The notes: generated by a model from the sequence alone, not told the origin. DNA of 64,000 bases from Tubiluchus corallicola (GCA_030141605.1 JAQGDQ010000802.1:1-64000); one strand, 5' to 3'. Positions 22,691 to 33,618 are shown, counted from the stretch's first letter. Made by a program: numbers and translations.

Positions 22691-23760
22691 TGATTTTTCA
22701 TATCCTGCTGCATTTTGAAGTACGGTAAAAAGTATACATTTTAACACCTATAAAGCGTTTCTGATAATTAAATAATACGTTAAAAATTTAAATAATGGCT
22801 GACGAGCCCAACTAGTAATGATATCACAACTAAATATAATTTTCAACAGCAAAAACTTTCCACGAGCGTGTTGCACGTGTTTGCTAAAGCGAAAATTGAA
22901 GTACAGTGCTACTATACAACATTCGGTGTGACATATTCGCTGTATACAAAAACTCCACAAGTTTTAAATTTACTTATTTAAATTTCAAATTTACCGCTGT
23001 GCTCTCGCATTGAGATTCTCGAACTTCTGCACTACATCACAACTGAACACCTCTGAAAGGAGAGGTACAGCACCTATTTTTTGTGCGATGAGTTTTGAAA
23101 ATGCAGGCACTAGTGCCCACATCTAATTAACGAATGGTGAAATACATGTAACAGCGAGGAACTAGTGGCGCGCACGCAAAATTGCGCTTGTCTGGTAATA
23201 ATTGTTTTACGTAAATCGTTCTTGAAAAAGTTCCTTTTCAATATTTTATGGCTGGATTGTTTTCAGCTATAGTTTAAAGATTGGGTCCGGCTTTGCTTTA
23301 GTGTGAATTATTTTTGACTAACATTAACACTAACACGTTAGTTAGACCAGCAAACACTAGATATTGTTGGCGAGTGGCTTGTCAGCACCTTTTCCGAAGT
23401 ATGTGAAAATTCAAATTAATGTAATAATGCATGAATTGTTATTGTTTTGCTGACAAGACAACATTCTAATTTCCTGCAAACTTAGACATTAGTACATAAT
23501 ATATTTTCTTTTAGTTTCTTTGAAAAATTCTTTTCTTTGGTGACTGCAAGTCGGTAATTTCAATAGGCATTTAATTGGCAATAATATTTTTCGTAAATTA
23601 AAATCAATTTCCTTTCTTTCTGCACGCTATCTTTTCCGTGTATCGTTGTCACGCTAACAGATTATGCACAGGCAACTTGATTAATTAATTAAATTTGCAT
23701 GACTTTGTCAGACAGCAATTAGCCAATTGAAACCTCAGTTTTGAAGCGGCAACCTTGCTA

Positions 23761-23989
23761 CATGGTGTGTCTGAAAAAATGGAGTAGTGTGAAGGTGTCG
23801 TTGATCAAAATTTGTTGATCAAATCACAAAAAATGTCTCCATGGAATTCTGCATTATGACGTCATTATGATGTAAAAATGCAATTATATTTTCATAATTC
23901 TATTTTTCGTATCATATAACTTTTTGTACATTTCAATATATATGTTCAAGCATATTTGTAGTGCACGCTGTTTTTTCTGGGGCACCCTG
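23761..23989. mobile_element. mariner-like MITE, 229 bp
   Basis: The left end CATGGTGTGTCTGAAAAAAT and the right end TTTTTTCTGGGGCACCCTG are imperfect inverted repeats flanked by TA on both sides (23759-23760 and 23990-23991). There is no coding capacity. Confidence 0.5.
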
Positions 23990-24119
23990 TATTATTCTAA
24001 GGCACAAAGCACCCTGTATTTGCTGGACGATTTATTGATTTTTTTATCCTGGTTCCCTGGGAAAAATTTAGATGCAGGTGTAAAACTGCGTTTGATAAAA
24101 ACTTTGTGGTTATTATAAG

Positions 24120-24310
24120 TGAGCATCAAAGGTTCGAGTTCGATTCAAACGAGTTTTTTTAATTGAATTCGACTCAAATCTGAATTTAAGGATTTGAATG
24201 AAACAAGTTTTCATTTACGTTTGTTCTTTATCATTAAAATGTTTGAAATGTCGTGCAATCAGTACAATTTTGCTTCAATCTTATGTACAGCTTTTAACGT
24301 ATGGTTATAG

Positions 24311-24353
<43 letters not shown>

Positions 24354-24880
24354 AATGCCCATCACGTCTGTTGTAGTCATTGGGCGAGCAAAATTTTAAA
24401 ATGAAAGAAATCTGCCCTCGAGACAGAAAAACACAACAGTAATCCAGCAAAATCTGGACACTGCTATGCCAGTGGTTTGTCAGCACCACTTCCATGTTCC
24501 GGTTACTGTTGTTATTGCAGAACAAAACAAAGCAATATGCCTGATCTTTGCGAGACTGCTATAAAAATTTTTCGAAATGTCTTTAAAGCTGAATCCAAAC
24601 AGAATTTCAAATCTTGAAATCTTTGAAGCTGAATCCAAACAGAATTTCAAATCTTGAAATATTTGAAGCTGATTCCAAATAGAATTTGAAATCTTGAAAT
24701 CTTTAAAACTGAATCCAAATAGAATTTCAAATCTTGAAATCTTTGAAGCTGAATCCAAATAGAATTTGAAATCTTTGAAGCTGAGTCCAAACAGAATTTG
24801 AAATCGCGAATTTTAATTGCATGCGAATTTGGAAACAAAAGATTCAGTTTGATTCGAACTCGATTTCTATATGCTGACCC
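24120..24880. repeat. TTCGAATC-rich dispersed repeat containing a 40-bp tandem array
   Basis: GTTCGAGTTCGATTCAAACG at 24131 and TTTGATTCGAACTCGATT at 24848 are of the same type as the hAT MITE at 46308 and the copy at 29144. Between them 40-bp units with GCTGAATCCAAA and AGAATTTCAAATC start at 24588, 24628, 24668, 24708 and 24748. Confidence 0.65.
24313..24351. repeat. (CAT)n microsatellite
   Basis: A run of CAT triplets. His-rich and Asp-rich frames across it are artefacts. Confidence 0.95.
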
Positions 24881-25457
24881 CTAGCGGTCGTTGCACGTAA
24901 CATTTCATTTATGTTGTTTCTTAAGCAGTACTTCACTAACGCTTGAACTTCTACTTCGTCCATTCTTCCTAATCTACTATAACCTTAGCCGTTTTGGCAG
25001 TTAAATCCTGATTTCAATGTAAGTCTTCTCTTTGCATGCTTTGCTTTTTTCCCAGTCGGTTTGTTTGCATTGTACGCAAAATTTAATCTTCTTAAAATAT
25101 TTAAATTTTTTTAAAGGCTGGATTGTCACAGAGGGTGCGTGACTCCTCCGCTTTAACTGCCCGGGGGTTCAGTGTCCATTGTGCCACTAATTTTTGATTT
25201 TTGGAAACGAAATCTGGAGCAAAAATCTTGCTTTGCGTACGTGTTTGAGTCAGATTTGAAACATTTCCATTGAAGTGTTCATACCTGTGCACTTAATCAC
25301 ATTCGTTTTATTAAACCCTTCATGCGAATTCACCCCCCGTGTAAAGCGGTATTGCCTCGAGCATGAAGTTAATTCGAAGGTTTAAAAGTTTTATTGCGGC
25401 CCGTGCACTTGTTGCATTGTGGAAAAACGTTTAAGCAAAATTCGTTCCGATTTTCAG

Positions 25458-25570
25458 CCTCGGTGCAGCAGAATTACCTGAAAATGTTGGCGGAGAATAA
25501 CGTGGCCGCTGTTGGCAACGGTCCAAGTGCGGATGCGTCACGTGTCAGCATGCAGGACACAGCGGATAAG
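25458..25570 (+). CDS. PHLDB1/2: PHLDB exon 5 (post-FHA linker)
   Basis: The acceptor CGATTTTCAG is in phase 1. It encodes ASVQQNYLKMLAENNVAAVG and then a Ser/Asp-rich stretch ending TADK (residues about 178-215), and finishes at AAG before GTAAAA in phase 0. There is no domain. It is supported by splice signals and by being the only frame-compatible open block in this stretch. Confidence 0.75.
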
Positions 25571-26808
25571 GTAAAAAACGTGTTGTTCATTTGACTTTAC
25601 CGTATTTTTCACACAGCAAAACTATTGTAAACACCTTATGGTCAATTATTTAAAAGAGTTGTCATCCACAGATACACATAGACTCAAGATAATTATGAAG
25701 GACTTTGTGGATATTTTAAGTTTTTTTATGTAAACAAGTTTGAGAAAAGAAAACGGGTATTACGATGTTTGGTGTGGACTCCTTTAACTCATAGAACTTT
25801 TTTAGAATAGAAATTTCTTTTGGATACATAAAAAACATACATGCTGTTTCTAAATATATATATATATTTATATGTATGTATTACTTTTATACTTAAAAGT
25901 TGTGGCTAAACTATAATATGCAGACAGATTAGATTATCTAATGACGTAAGTATGGTATTTTATACCGGATGTATTACAAAAGTATTTAGGTTGCTTAAAG
26001 AACAGTAAATTGTGGACAATAGGTCTTTTACTTGCATTATTTTAGTAACAATGACTTTACAACAGAAAAATATAAATGTCTATTATTATGTTATGTTGTG
26101 TTGTGTTGTTATGTTATGTTATGTTGTGTTGTGTTTGTGGTTTATTATGTCATGTTATGTTGTGTTATGTTATGTTATGTTATGTTATGTTATGTTATGT
26201 TATGTTATGTTATGTTATGTTATGTTATGTTATGTTATGTTATGTTATGTTATGTTATGTTATGTTATGTTATGTTATGTTATGTTAATGTTATGCTATG
26301 CTATGCTATGCTATGCTATGCTATGCTATGCTATGCTATGCTAGGCTAGGCTAGGCTAGGCTAGGCTAGGCTAGGCTAGGCTAGGCTAGGCTAGGCTAGG
26401 CTAGGCTAGGCTAGGCTAGGCTAGGCTAGGCTAGGCTAGGCTAGGTTAGGTTAGGTTAGGTTAGGTTAGGTTAGGTTAGGTTAGGTTAGGTTAGGTTAGG
26501 TTAGGTTAGGTTAGGTTAGGTTAGGTTATGTTATGTTATGTTATATGTCGTATTATATTATATTTTACATTAATTTATTTAAAAATATTTATTTAAAAAC
26601 ATTTAAAAATATTTTACATTAATATTTTTGAAAAGCCGCGAAACAGTGAGTGCATGATAAACGAACCGTGAAGTAGCGAGGGAACACTATACATACAAGT
26701 TTTGCATAAGCTACATATATATATATATATCTTATATATGCTAAATTTATAAGCAGCTTTTCTAATATGCATCTTAAAACAATTGAGCATGCAAGCAAAA
26801 CTTTTCAG
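25571..26808 (+). other. PHLDB1/2: intron 5 with cyclic pentanucleotide array
   Basis: GT-AG (phase 0), acceptor AAACTTTTCAG. Most of its 3' half is the pentanucleotide array at 26086-26545. The rest is AT-rich, with TATATA runs. Confidence 0.75.
26086..26545. repeat. five-block pentanucleotide array: TTATG, CTATG, CTAGG, TTAGG, TTATG
   Basis: Homogeneous blocks follow each other: TTATG to 26295 (with TTGTG variants at the start), CTATG x9 (26296-26340), CTAGG x21 (26341-26445), TTAGG x16 (26446-26525), then TTATG again x3. Adjacent blocks differ by one base only. TTAGG equals the arthropod telomere unit, but the block is internal and phased with the others. Confidence 0.98.
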
Positions 26809-27142
26809 ATTGCCCAAGTTGCCGGTGAGCAGTGCATCATGGGAGATGTGGCACCGAGGCGGAAGTCCGGCGGAAGGACGTCTACCACTCCTGACAGAGT
26901 CCTTCCACGTCTTGCTGCAACGGCGTCTCCTCCCGATACTGTTCCGCTGGAGAATGTTCCGTCGACAAATGGCGACACATCTCCTCCGGCGACGATACCA
27001 AACGGCACCGTTCCACATCGGAGTAACGAGAGGTCGTCGAGGAGCGCCTATCTGAGCGGAGCAAATGTGCATCCGAAAATTACGGAGACCCGTCCGTCAG
27101 TGCAACTGTCTCATAGGCCATTGTCGCTAAAACCCATCCCAG
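26809..27142 (+). CDS. PHLDB1/2: PHLDB exon 6 (Pro/Ser/Thr-rich linker)
   Basis: Starts IAQVAGEQCIMGDVAPRR in phase 0 and encodes about 111 residues (216-326). They are rich in Pro, Ser, Thr and Arg, with repeated Pro-Pro-x-T steps such as ASPPDTVPLENVPSTNG. It is predicted to be disordered, like the equivalent part of LL5 proteins. It ends CCAG before GTAACG, phase 1. An opposite-strand frame over the same bases is a shadow. Confidence 0.8.
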
Positions 27143-27219
27143 GTAACGCCACCTATATGGTCCATAGTTTTCAGGTAATAAGCCTTTTCGCAGTTCCTAC
27201 GATTGATGATGATGGTGAA

Positions 27220-27560
27220 AAGGGTCAAAGGTTAAGTGTGACAGACAATGCATTTGTGTACACTTGACAACGCCTTGCAGCCCGAGCTGTTGTAATAGTA
27301 ACCGTTTTAACTACTAGCTAGAACCTTACCTAGTTTATTTCTTCTTCTTCTCAAGCAAGATCCTGCTAGTAAATCGCTCTACGTAGAGACTAATGCATAA
27401 TCAAGTAAAGTCCACATAAAACAACCAAAGTTACTCGACTGATGTGGCAGCTGGCTTTGCTTTATGCACGTGTCACGTGACGGTTGTAGTTAAGACACAT
27501 TGCTGTGGTGCACTTAACCTTTGACCCACAACAATGGCGCATGAGCACAGCGAAACAACG
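27220..27560 (+). repeat. dispersed repeat, second family
   Basis: Contains CAAGCAAGATCCTGCTAGTA, TAATGCATAATCAAGTAAAG and TGTCACGTGACGGTTGTAG, as at 40480-41345 and inverted at 14955-15265. Confidence 0.75.
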
Positions 27561-28199
27561 AAAAGGCTTATTGCATTGCTATAACATGGACTGGTTGATT
27601 CTCTGTAAACTGTAAATTTATAAGCAACAAATCGGCCATAAATTTTATTCACAAAAAAGTAGGCCACAGATTTATCTAAATTTCCCAATAAAATCTAGTC
27701 CATTATTGATTTTTTAACACAAATTTCAGCAAAAAGAGGGAAGTGTGACCCTTTCGTCGTGTAACCCCATTTTTAGGCTACTTCACATTCCTCTATTTCA
27801 ATCAACTTTGATTTCAAAAAATCAATAATTTTGACTTCATTCCATCGTAAATCAATAATTTTGAGAACAACATTGTAACAATGAATTTGAGCAATGTTGT
27901 TGTTGTGGCATTTAAACTTCAAGTCGAGGAAATAAGGTGAAGTGTTCTCAGAATGCTACGACTATCGAAAAGAAATCATTAAATTTTGATCTATAACTTT
28001 CACAAACTTTTGTTGGGCAGCGTTATAAATGTTTTAATATGAAAAATCGTTGACAGTTTTGTTGTGCAAAAAATGCTGTTTCCATTTTCTGTCTTTTGAA
28101 TCTGCTTTTTGATGATTTGATGATACTTTCATGATTTGATGATGCTTTCAAAATGATGGCAGACTGATGAGATGAGACAGACAAAACGATGAGATATCT

Positions 28200-28585
28200 T
28201 CAATTCTCTAAGAAGTCCTCTAGGAAGGCTTCTGTCCTCTTGGAAGTCCTCTGCTCTTTTGGAAGTCATCTGTCATCTAGGAAGTCCTATTGGAAGTGTT
28301 CAATCCTCTAGGAAGACTTCTGACCTCTTGGAAGTCCTCTGCCCTTTTGGAAGTCATCTGTCATCTAGGAAGTCCTATTAGAAGTGTTCAATCCTGTAGG
28401 AAGACCTTTGTCTTCTAGAACGTTCTCCATCCTCTAGGAAGTCCTCTAAAAAGACCTCTAGGAAGGATGAACATTATGGAAAATTGACCTCTAGGAAGGA
28501 TGAACATTATGGAAAATTGACCTCTAGGAAGGATGAACATTATGGAAAATTGACCTCTAGGAAGGATGAACATTATGGAAAATTT
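28200..28585. repeat. CTAGGAAG-type tandem repeats, including 4 units of 33 bp
   Basis: 28200-28445 repeats TCCTCTAGGAAG and TTGGAAGTCCTCTG irregularly. 28453-28585 is a regular 33-bp array whose units read GACCTCTAGGAAGGATGAAC and ATTATGGAAAATT. Confidence 0.9.
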
Positions 28586-29059
28586 CGTTCTCCAAAATGC
28601 ATTTTTTGTTTTGCTCTTGATTTTTCAAAAATAAAAAAATTGTTTTTATGGTAGAGTAACTTGATGAATATCAGCCGAGTTTATGGCTGAGTTTTACGAG
28701 CAGGAAGTGCATACGTTCAACATAGACGTGCTGTAGCTTAAAAAAACTCGCTTGTTAAGACTGGGATAGAGCAATGTTATACAGGAGTCGATTTCTTTTC
28801 CCGGATACTTGATCCGGAGAGTTCCTAAAAATGTTATAAACAGCGTAGCTGACGCTGTAAATAATACAGATAAATAACGTAAGCTGTGCACGCTTCCGCG
28901 GACCGTAAATAACCTTCCCGTCTTGCACGTGTACCGTCGTGTTTCTACCGTGCAGGAGGGCACGCTTTATTTAAGTCACTGACAAGTCTGACAGATGAAC
29001 ATAGAACATTTATTTTCTCCAATTAGTTTAAAGTTTTTTAAATATTAATTAATTATAAT

Positions 29060-29115
29060 CATGGAGCAGGGCAGGGAAGGACCATAGGGTCATCTAGTCT
29101 CCTGCCCTTATTGAT
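29060..29115 (-). repeat. CR1-like retrotransposon 3' tail (putative)
   Basis: On the minus strand, GGAGACTAGATGACCCTATG followed by GTCCTTCCCTGCCC and ATGATTATAATTAATTAAT closely resembles the conserved 3' end of CR1/L3-type LINEs (ACTAGATGACC, GGTCCCTTCC, ATGATT repeats). Only some 55 bp are recognisable. Confidence 0.4.
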
Positions 29116-29143
29116 GTATTGAAATGAAATGAGCTGTCTTCGA

Positions 29144-29545
29144 CTGGGGCTGAGCGTTCTCTACCAGAAAGCGAATTTGAATCGAACTGAATTTTTGACT
29201 TTCGAACCCGAATTAAACTGAATTCTCGAAGATTTCGAATCCAAATCCAATTTAGTTTTGAACATTTTCGAATAAATTTTCGAATCACTAATGAAAAGTA
29301 GTCTCACAAAGATCTTGCATATTGCTTGGTTTCATTCTGCAGAAAAAAACACTAATAATTTGCTTAAAAATTGTTCGCAGCTAAATTTTGCTGATTGCTG
29401 TTTCAAATGTTTTATTGACAAATAATGTATGTATGTAGTTGAAATGCTAAATTATTCGTATCCACAATTTTCAGTTCGAATCGAATTCCAATTTGAAAAA
29501 ACTCGTTCAAATTGAATTCGAACATTTGAAGCTTGCCCCTACTGC
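29144..29545. mobile_element. hAT-type MITE copy (TTCGAATC family)
   Basis: GGGGCTGAGCGTTCTCTACC at the left and CATTTGAAGCTTGCCCCTA at the right are degenerate versions of the ends of the intact element at 46308-46636. Internal motifs CAGAAAGCGAATT and AATCGAATTC also match. No clear target duplication was found. Confidence 0.6.
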
Positions 29546-29589
29546 AGATCCATGTTCTTGAGTAACTGTTGTGTAATTCTCTTCTCATC

Positions 29590-30175
29590 TCAACCCCCCT
29601 GTCGTGGATCAGCCCAAACGTACCACCCTCCTGTTGTGTTTCCTAAGCTTTATTAAGGTCTACAGCATCTTGTCCACTCCCTTGTCGTGGATCAGCCTTG
29701 GCATGCCAGCATCCTTGCTGCTTTTTTCGTAAGCTGTGTTAAGTTATGCATTTTGCACATTTCCGTTCCCTTATCATGGATCAGCCACCATATGTCACAT
29801 TGTCCACCACTGTGTAGATCAGCCCCATGCTTGAATTGTCCACCCCCTCTTCCTGGATCCACGTCGCCTTCCCCTGTTTTTCCTAAGCTGTGTTAAGTTA
29901 TGCTTTTGCACATTTCCATTCCCTTATCATGGATCAGCCATGATATGTCACATTGTCCACCCCCTCTTCCTGGATCCACGTCGCCTACCCCTGTTTTTTT
30001 TAAGCTATGTTAAGTTATGCTTTTGCACATTTCCATTCCCTTATCATGGATCAGCCACCATATGTCACATTGTCCACCACCTTGTAGATCAGCCCCCTGC
30101 TTGAATTGTCCACCCCCTCTTCCTGGATCCACGTCGCCTTCCCCTGTTTTTTGCAAGCTGTGTCAAGTTAGCAGA
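29590..30175. repeat. CT-rich tandem repeat, units of up to about 190 bp
   Basis: Blocks with CCCTTATCATGGATCAGCCA, CACATTGTCCACC, CTTCCTGGATCCACGTCGCC and AAGCTGTGTTAAGTTATGC recur three to four times with internal deletions. Confidence 0.85.
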
Positions 30176-30221
30176 AGATAAAATGCCTTGTTTATGAATT
30201 ACGACCTATACTTTGGAACAG

Positions 30222-30350
30222 GTGCTGTACCCAAGCCTCCGGCGGCCGCTTTGCTAAACCCTCTAAACCAAAAGATTCTCATTCCGGGTGCTGTGGCGAA
30301 TAGGGAAGACCATCACTCTCCTCCTCTTCCGCGAGTCACGGAGACAAAAG
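30222..30350 (+). CDS. PHLDB1/2: PHLDB exon 7 (Pro-rich linker)
   Basis: The acceptor TTTGGAACAG is in phase 1 and has a weak pyrimidine tract. It encodes AVPKPPAAALLNPLNQKIL and then a basic/proline segment ending RVTETK (residues about 327-369), and leaves in phase 1 at AAAG before GTAAGT. It is phase-compatible on both sides. There is no domain. Confidence 0.75.
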
Positions 30351-31312
30351 GTAAGTGGATTTTATAATGTGGAGTAAATGTTAAAGGAAAACCGGATGAT
30401 TGTGTAAACACGAGTTCCGAATTAAGAATGCTCTAAAATATTGAAAACTACAACAACTTTTTTTAAATCATAGCTTAGATTAAATAATAATTACCACGAA
30501 TAGTTAAATTTTGTCATACTTTCAAAACTACATGCGGCTCAGTGAATGTACTAAGATTGGCAATTTTGCTTTTTTGTCACATTCGCGTGACCGACAAATA
30601 GGTGCTGTACCGTGATAAGCATGATCATGAACTGCCGTGTTCGACTGTGACGTTAGTGTGACGCAGAGCTCATTTTCGTAGTAGCTTAACAAAATTTGAG
30701 TATCCGAGGTAATTATTATTTAATCTAAGCTTTGATTTAAAATAAGCTATTGTAGTTTTCAATATTTTAGAGCATTCTTCATTCTGAACTCGTGTTTACA
30801 CAATCACCCGGTTTTCTTTTAATTCCAATAAGTCTGAGTTGAAACATGGTGACATAATATTGCTGCTGCCATCTAGCGGTTAAATATGTCACAAATGGTT
30901 AACTTATAAATTTGGGCCAGAATATTGTACTTAATTGTAGTAAATTCTGAATTTTTAAATTTAATATTGAAAATACAAACAGTGGTGTGTACATTTTAGT
31001 TTTTTCTACAAAGTTAAATGTTGGTATCGGAAGAAAAAGTAGCTTGGAATTTGATTTTTTTATATTCTTATTGCTGATGGAATAAGTTTTTATGGCTGCC
31101 TGTTTCTGTGACCTAAAGCAAAACAAACGGGTTTTCAAGACATGTCTATTTAAAATATAATTTCTAAAATTTCGTTTGTCAGGTTTTTGAGAGAAAATTA
31201 TTATTTAATTAACATTTATATGCGCATTTATCAAAATCTGCACGGTTTGTTAAAGACTAAACCTGGCAGTATGTTTGACTCGCTCTTATTACTGTTTGTC
31301 TTGCTACTCCAG
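30351..31312 (+). other. PHLDB1/2: intron 7 with a TTAA-flanked MITE
   Basis: GT-AG, phase 1. The MITE fills 30385-30818. 30840-31300 shows nothing recognisable. Confidence 0.75.
30385..30818. mobile_element. TTAA-flanked MITE with 70-bp inverted ends, 434 bp
   Basis: The left end AGGAAAACCGGATGATTGTG and the right end CAATCACCCGGTTTTCTT belong to imperfect inverted repeats of about 70 bp (AACACGAGTTC, AATGCTCTAAAATATTG). TTAA on both sides (30381-30384 and 30819-30822) is the target duplication of piggyBac-type transposition. A relative is at 33619-34121. Confidence 0.85.
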
Positions 31313-31474
31313 AAGCGGAAAAGTCGATCGAGGAACAGGAGCAGGAGAAGAAGAAAGAGATTCACGCCTTGGACGACATTCTGAAGACGTGCGTCGAGTA
31401 CGAGGAGCTAGCGCAGAAGGAGAAAGAAGAAACGATTAAAAAGCAGTTACAGAAGAAAGATCATCCAAGTCCCG
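31313..31474 (+). CDS. PHLDB1/2: PHLDB exon 8 (short coiled coil)
   Basis: The acceptor CTTGCTACTCCAG is in phase 1. It encodes about 54 residues (370-423), highly charged: EAEKSIEEQEQEKKKEIHAL followed by DDILKTCVEYEELAQKEKEE. L-D-D-I-L-x-x-C-x-E-Y is a conserved PHLDB element. Heptad-like spacing suggests a coiled coil. It ends CCCG before GTAAGA, phase 1. Confidence 0.93.
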
Positions 31475-31534
31475 GTAAGATTTTGCTGAAACTTACTGTA
31501 TGCATATATATGTGTACAGTAAAGTTATACGGCA

Positions 31535-31860
31535 AAAAAGGTATACTATATATATTCTATATATATACTATACATAGTTATATATATATATATATATATA
31601 ACTATATATATATACTATAATATATAGTTATATATAGTATATATATATATATATATATATACGTATATATAACTCAACGGCGAAGGTATACTATATATAT
31701 ATTCTACATATTTGTGTGTGTGTGCGTGTGGGTAACTATATATAGTGTACCTTTTTTCGCTGTTGAGTTATATATACGTATATATATATATATATATATA
31801 TACGAGGTGAAGTTATATATATAGAATATATGTATAACTTCACATCGAATATATCTATAT
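31535..31860. repeat. (TA)n-rich palindromic tract
   Basis: Several ATATATATAT runs surround GTATATAACTCAACGG / GCTGTTGAGTTATATATACG, which are reverse complements around 31662-31780. A large cruciform is possible on paper. Confidence 0.8.
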
Positions 31861-31865
31861 ACACA

Positions 31866-32200
31866 TTCCCAGTGTGCATCACTGGCTCACCAAAAAACAC
31901 CTTATTAACCTCATTGACTAAAAAAAGTGTTATATAAATGAAATATCTCATTGACAAAATGGAATAAATTGAACGTCTGTTTAGTTAGTGAAGAATGCAT
32001 TTCAAATTCTCTGATTATTTTTTCAACCTTTACAAAATGTTATCTAAACTTGTTTCAAGCTACCTTAAATGGCTGCGCCCAACGGTCATTGCGAGAGTTT
32101 AAATTTACAAGTTTCATACATCGTTGCCACTAATACAAGCTCTGCACGCAATAAGACAGCGTGCACGTGATATAAAATTTGAAGGATTTTTTTAAAATGT
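31866..32200 (+). repeat. dispersed repeat copy (TTAA-associated family)
   Basis: CCCAGTGTGCATCACTGGCT, ACCAAAAAACACCTTATT, TTAGTGAAGAATGCATT and CTAAACTTGTTTCAAGC match the copies at 14190, 45990 and 61640. Confidence 0.75.
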
Positions 32201-32369
32201 TTTTATATTAAGAATGTGCTGTTCTTGTCCTTTAAATGCTGACGGCTACGTGTTGACTGGTAACTGAATTATTTGCGTAGGTTTGGTTGCCCTACAGCTT
32301 GTAGCTTGTGGCCGATGGTCAGACTAGCCGATGTAGCTAAATTAAAGCCCTGTTCACATTGTTTTGCAG

Positions 32370-33568
32370 GCATCAAGACGAACGGATCGCTACCTCGCGA
32401 CACAAGAAGAAATAAATCGCCGAGCGGACCAAAAGCGTTTCCTCTCGCCCAGAAGTCGCCGGATGAAGTTCTCACTCCGCGTAGTCCGTTCCTCATCCGA
32501 GGTCCGCGATCGCCGAGTTCTCCCAGCGTGCAGCGGGGTAACCTCCACATGGGAATAAGTCACAAAGTCAAATCGCCCGTATGCACCTCGCCCCCTCATT
32601 CGTTTAACAGCGTGGAGGCGCCAAACCCCGACCGCCTCGCGGATCCGCTTTCCGTGGAAGTCGCGACTAGCGAAGCCTCTGGGGTTAATAACGTTTCACC
32701 AACACGAACAAAGGGACTGGCTACGACTGTTGTGATAGAAAACGTTAAAAAACCTGATCAGCCCGATAGCGCTATACCTCCGTATGAGCCTGTGGGTAAA
32801 ATGAATGACGAGGCTGGCAATCAGACAGCATTGTTCGATAAAACCGATCACAAACAATCGCCAGTCAGTGCGACCGCTTTTGAACCAGTGAATGTTTGTG
32901 TACGAAATGATGAAGTTTGCACAAATGCCGAAAGAAGTACGGATGTTGCACTCGAAGAAGCAACTAACGTACCCGTTTCGTCGGAAAAAATTCTCGTTCA
33001 TACTGTAGTGTTGACCGGTGAGCCTCAGCCGCTGACCGTCTGTGAGACGAACTCTAAGTCTCCTGATAGCAAAGTGCCTTTTAATGCACCTTTAGAGGAA
33101 ATAAGCGAAGAGAGCGAGGAAGCTTCCGATACGGACATTGATTTTGTTTTAAAAGTCGAAGAAATTGGAAGTCGCTCCGGAGCCGACGCAGAGATTGTGT
33201 TAAAAATTGAGGAATGTGAACGCGGAGACTCGAAAGAGGTATCGAAAGAAACGCATTCAGATTCTGTAGTTGAAAGTGCAATGCCAGTGCGGGTTTCTGA
33301 TAGTGGTGATGTCGTACCTGAGCTCGTAAACTCTCTCGTAGATACCATCGTGGACAAGTCGAGACCCTCGGATAAGCGAGACGAAACGTCCTTGCAGCTA
33401 GCGGAAATCAGACACAACAAGATCGATTTCGCGAAGAAAGTTGAAATCAGGGACAAGAAGTTGTTGACCGTGGAGACTTTACCGGTCAGATTTGTCCAGT
33501 CGCCGAAAGCACCGGTTTCTCCACGAAAGCCTAAACTACCTGCCTGTGATGATTTCGATTTTCCTACG
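32370..33568 (+). CDS. PHLDB1/2: PHLDB exon 9 (large disordered-region exon)
   Basis: The acceptor ACATTGTTTTGCAG is in phase 1. The 1199-bp exon encodes residues about 424-823. The first hundred are basic and rich in Ser-Pro (LTPRSPFLIRGPRSPSSP). The middle is acidic (EEISEESEEASDTDIDF), and the end is again basic (SPKAPVSPRKPKLP). Two near-identical segments, FVLKVEE and IVLKIEE, place Lys685 and Lys702 in psi-K-x-E (sumoylation-type) contexts. A long Ser-rich exon at this place is usual in LL5 proteins. It ends CCTACG before GTGAGC, phase 0. The overlapping minus-strand frame is a shadow. Confidence 0.92.
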
Positions 33569-33618
33569 GTGAGCATTGTACCTTGTTTTACCATGTAGTT
33601 TATGAGTAGTTTTAGTAA

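Larger units (their letters stand above)
19159..25457 (+). other. PHLDB1/2: intron 4, 6.3 kb, dominated by two related arrays
   Basis: GT-AG, phase 1. It holds a truncated TTAA-family copy (20000-20125), a 90-bp array, a 21-bp array, a three-unit repeat at 22480-22690, a TA-flanked MITE (23761-23989), (CAT)n, and a 40-bp array. 19260-19990 and 22700-23750 show nothing recognisable. Confidence 0.7.
27143..30221 (+). other. PHLDB1/2: intron 6 with dispersed repeats
   Basis: GT-AG, phase 1. It holds a second-family dispersed repeat (27220-27560), tandem repeats at 28200-28585, a CR1-like tail (29060-29115), a TTCGAATC element (29144-29545) and a CT-rich repeat (29590-30175). 27560-28190 and 28590-29040 show nothing recognisable. 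Confidence 0.7.
31475..32369 (+). other. PHLDB1/2: intron 8 with TA-rich palindromes and a dispersed repeat
   Basis: GT-AG, phase 1. 31535-31860 is (TA)n-rich and palindromic; 31866-32200 is a TTAA-associated family copy. Confidence 0.75.

Noticed and set aside
26012-26349. Frames of 105-110 codons made of CYVML repeats
   Set aside because: Artefact of the TTATG pentanucleotide array, where all three frames read the same cycle.
26446-26525. (TTAGG)16 as a telomere or chromosome end
   Set aside because: It is flanked on both sides by related pentanucleotide blocks and lies inside a gene, so a microsatellite origin is simpler.
26614-27072. 152-codon frame on the minus strand
   Set aside because: It overlaps exon 6 in antisense and extends into intron DNA without homology or splice signals.
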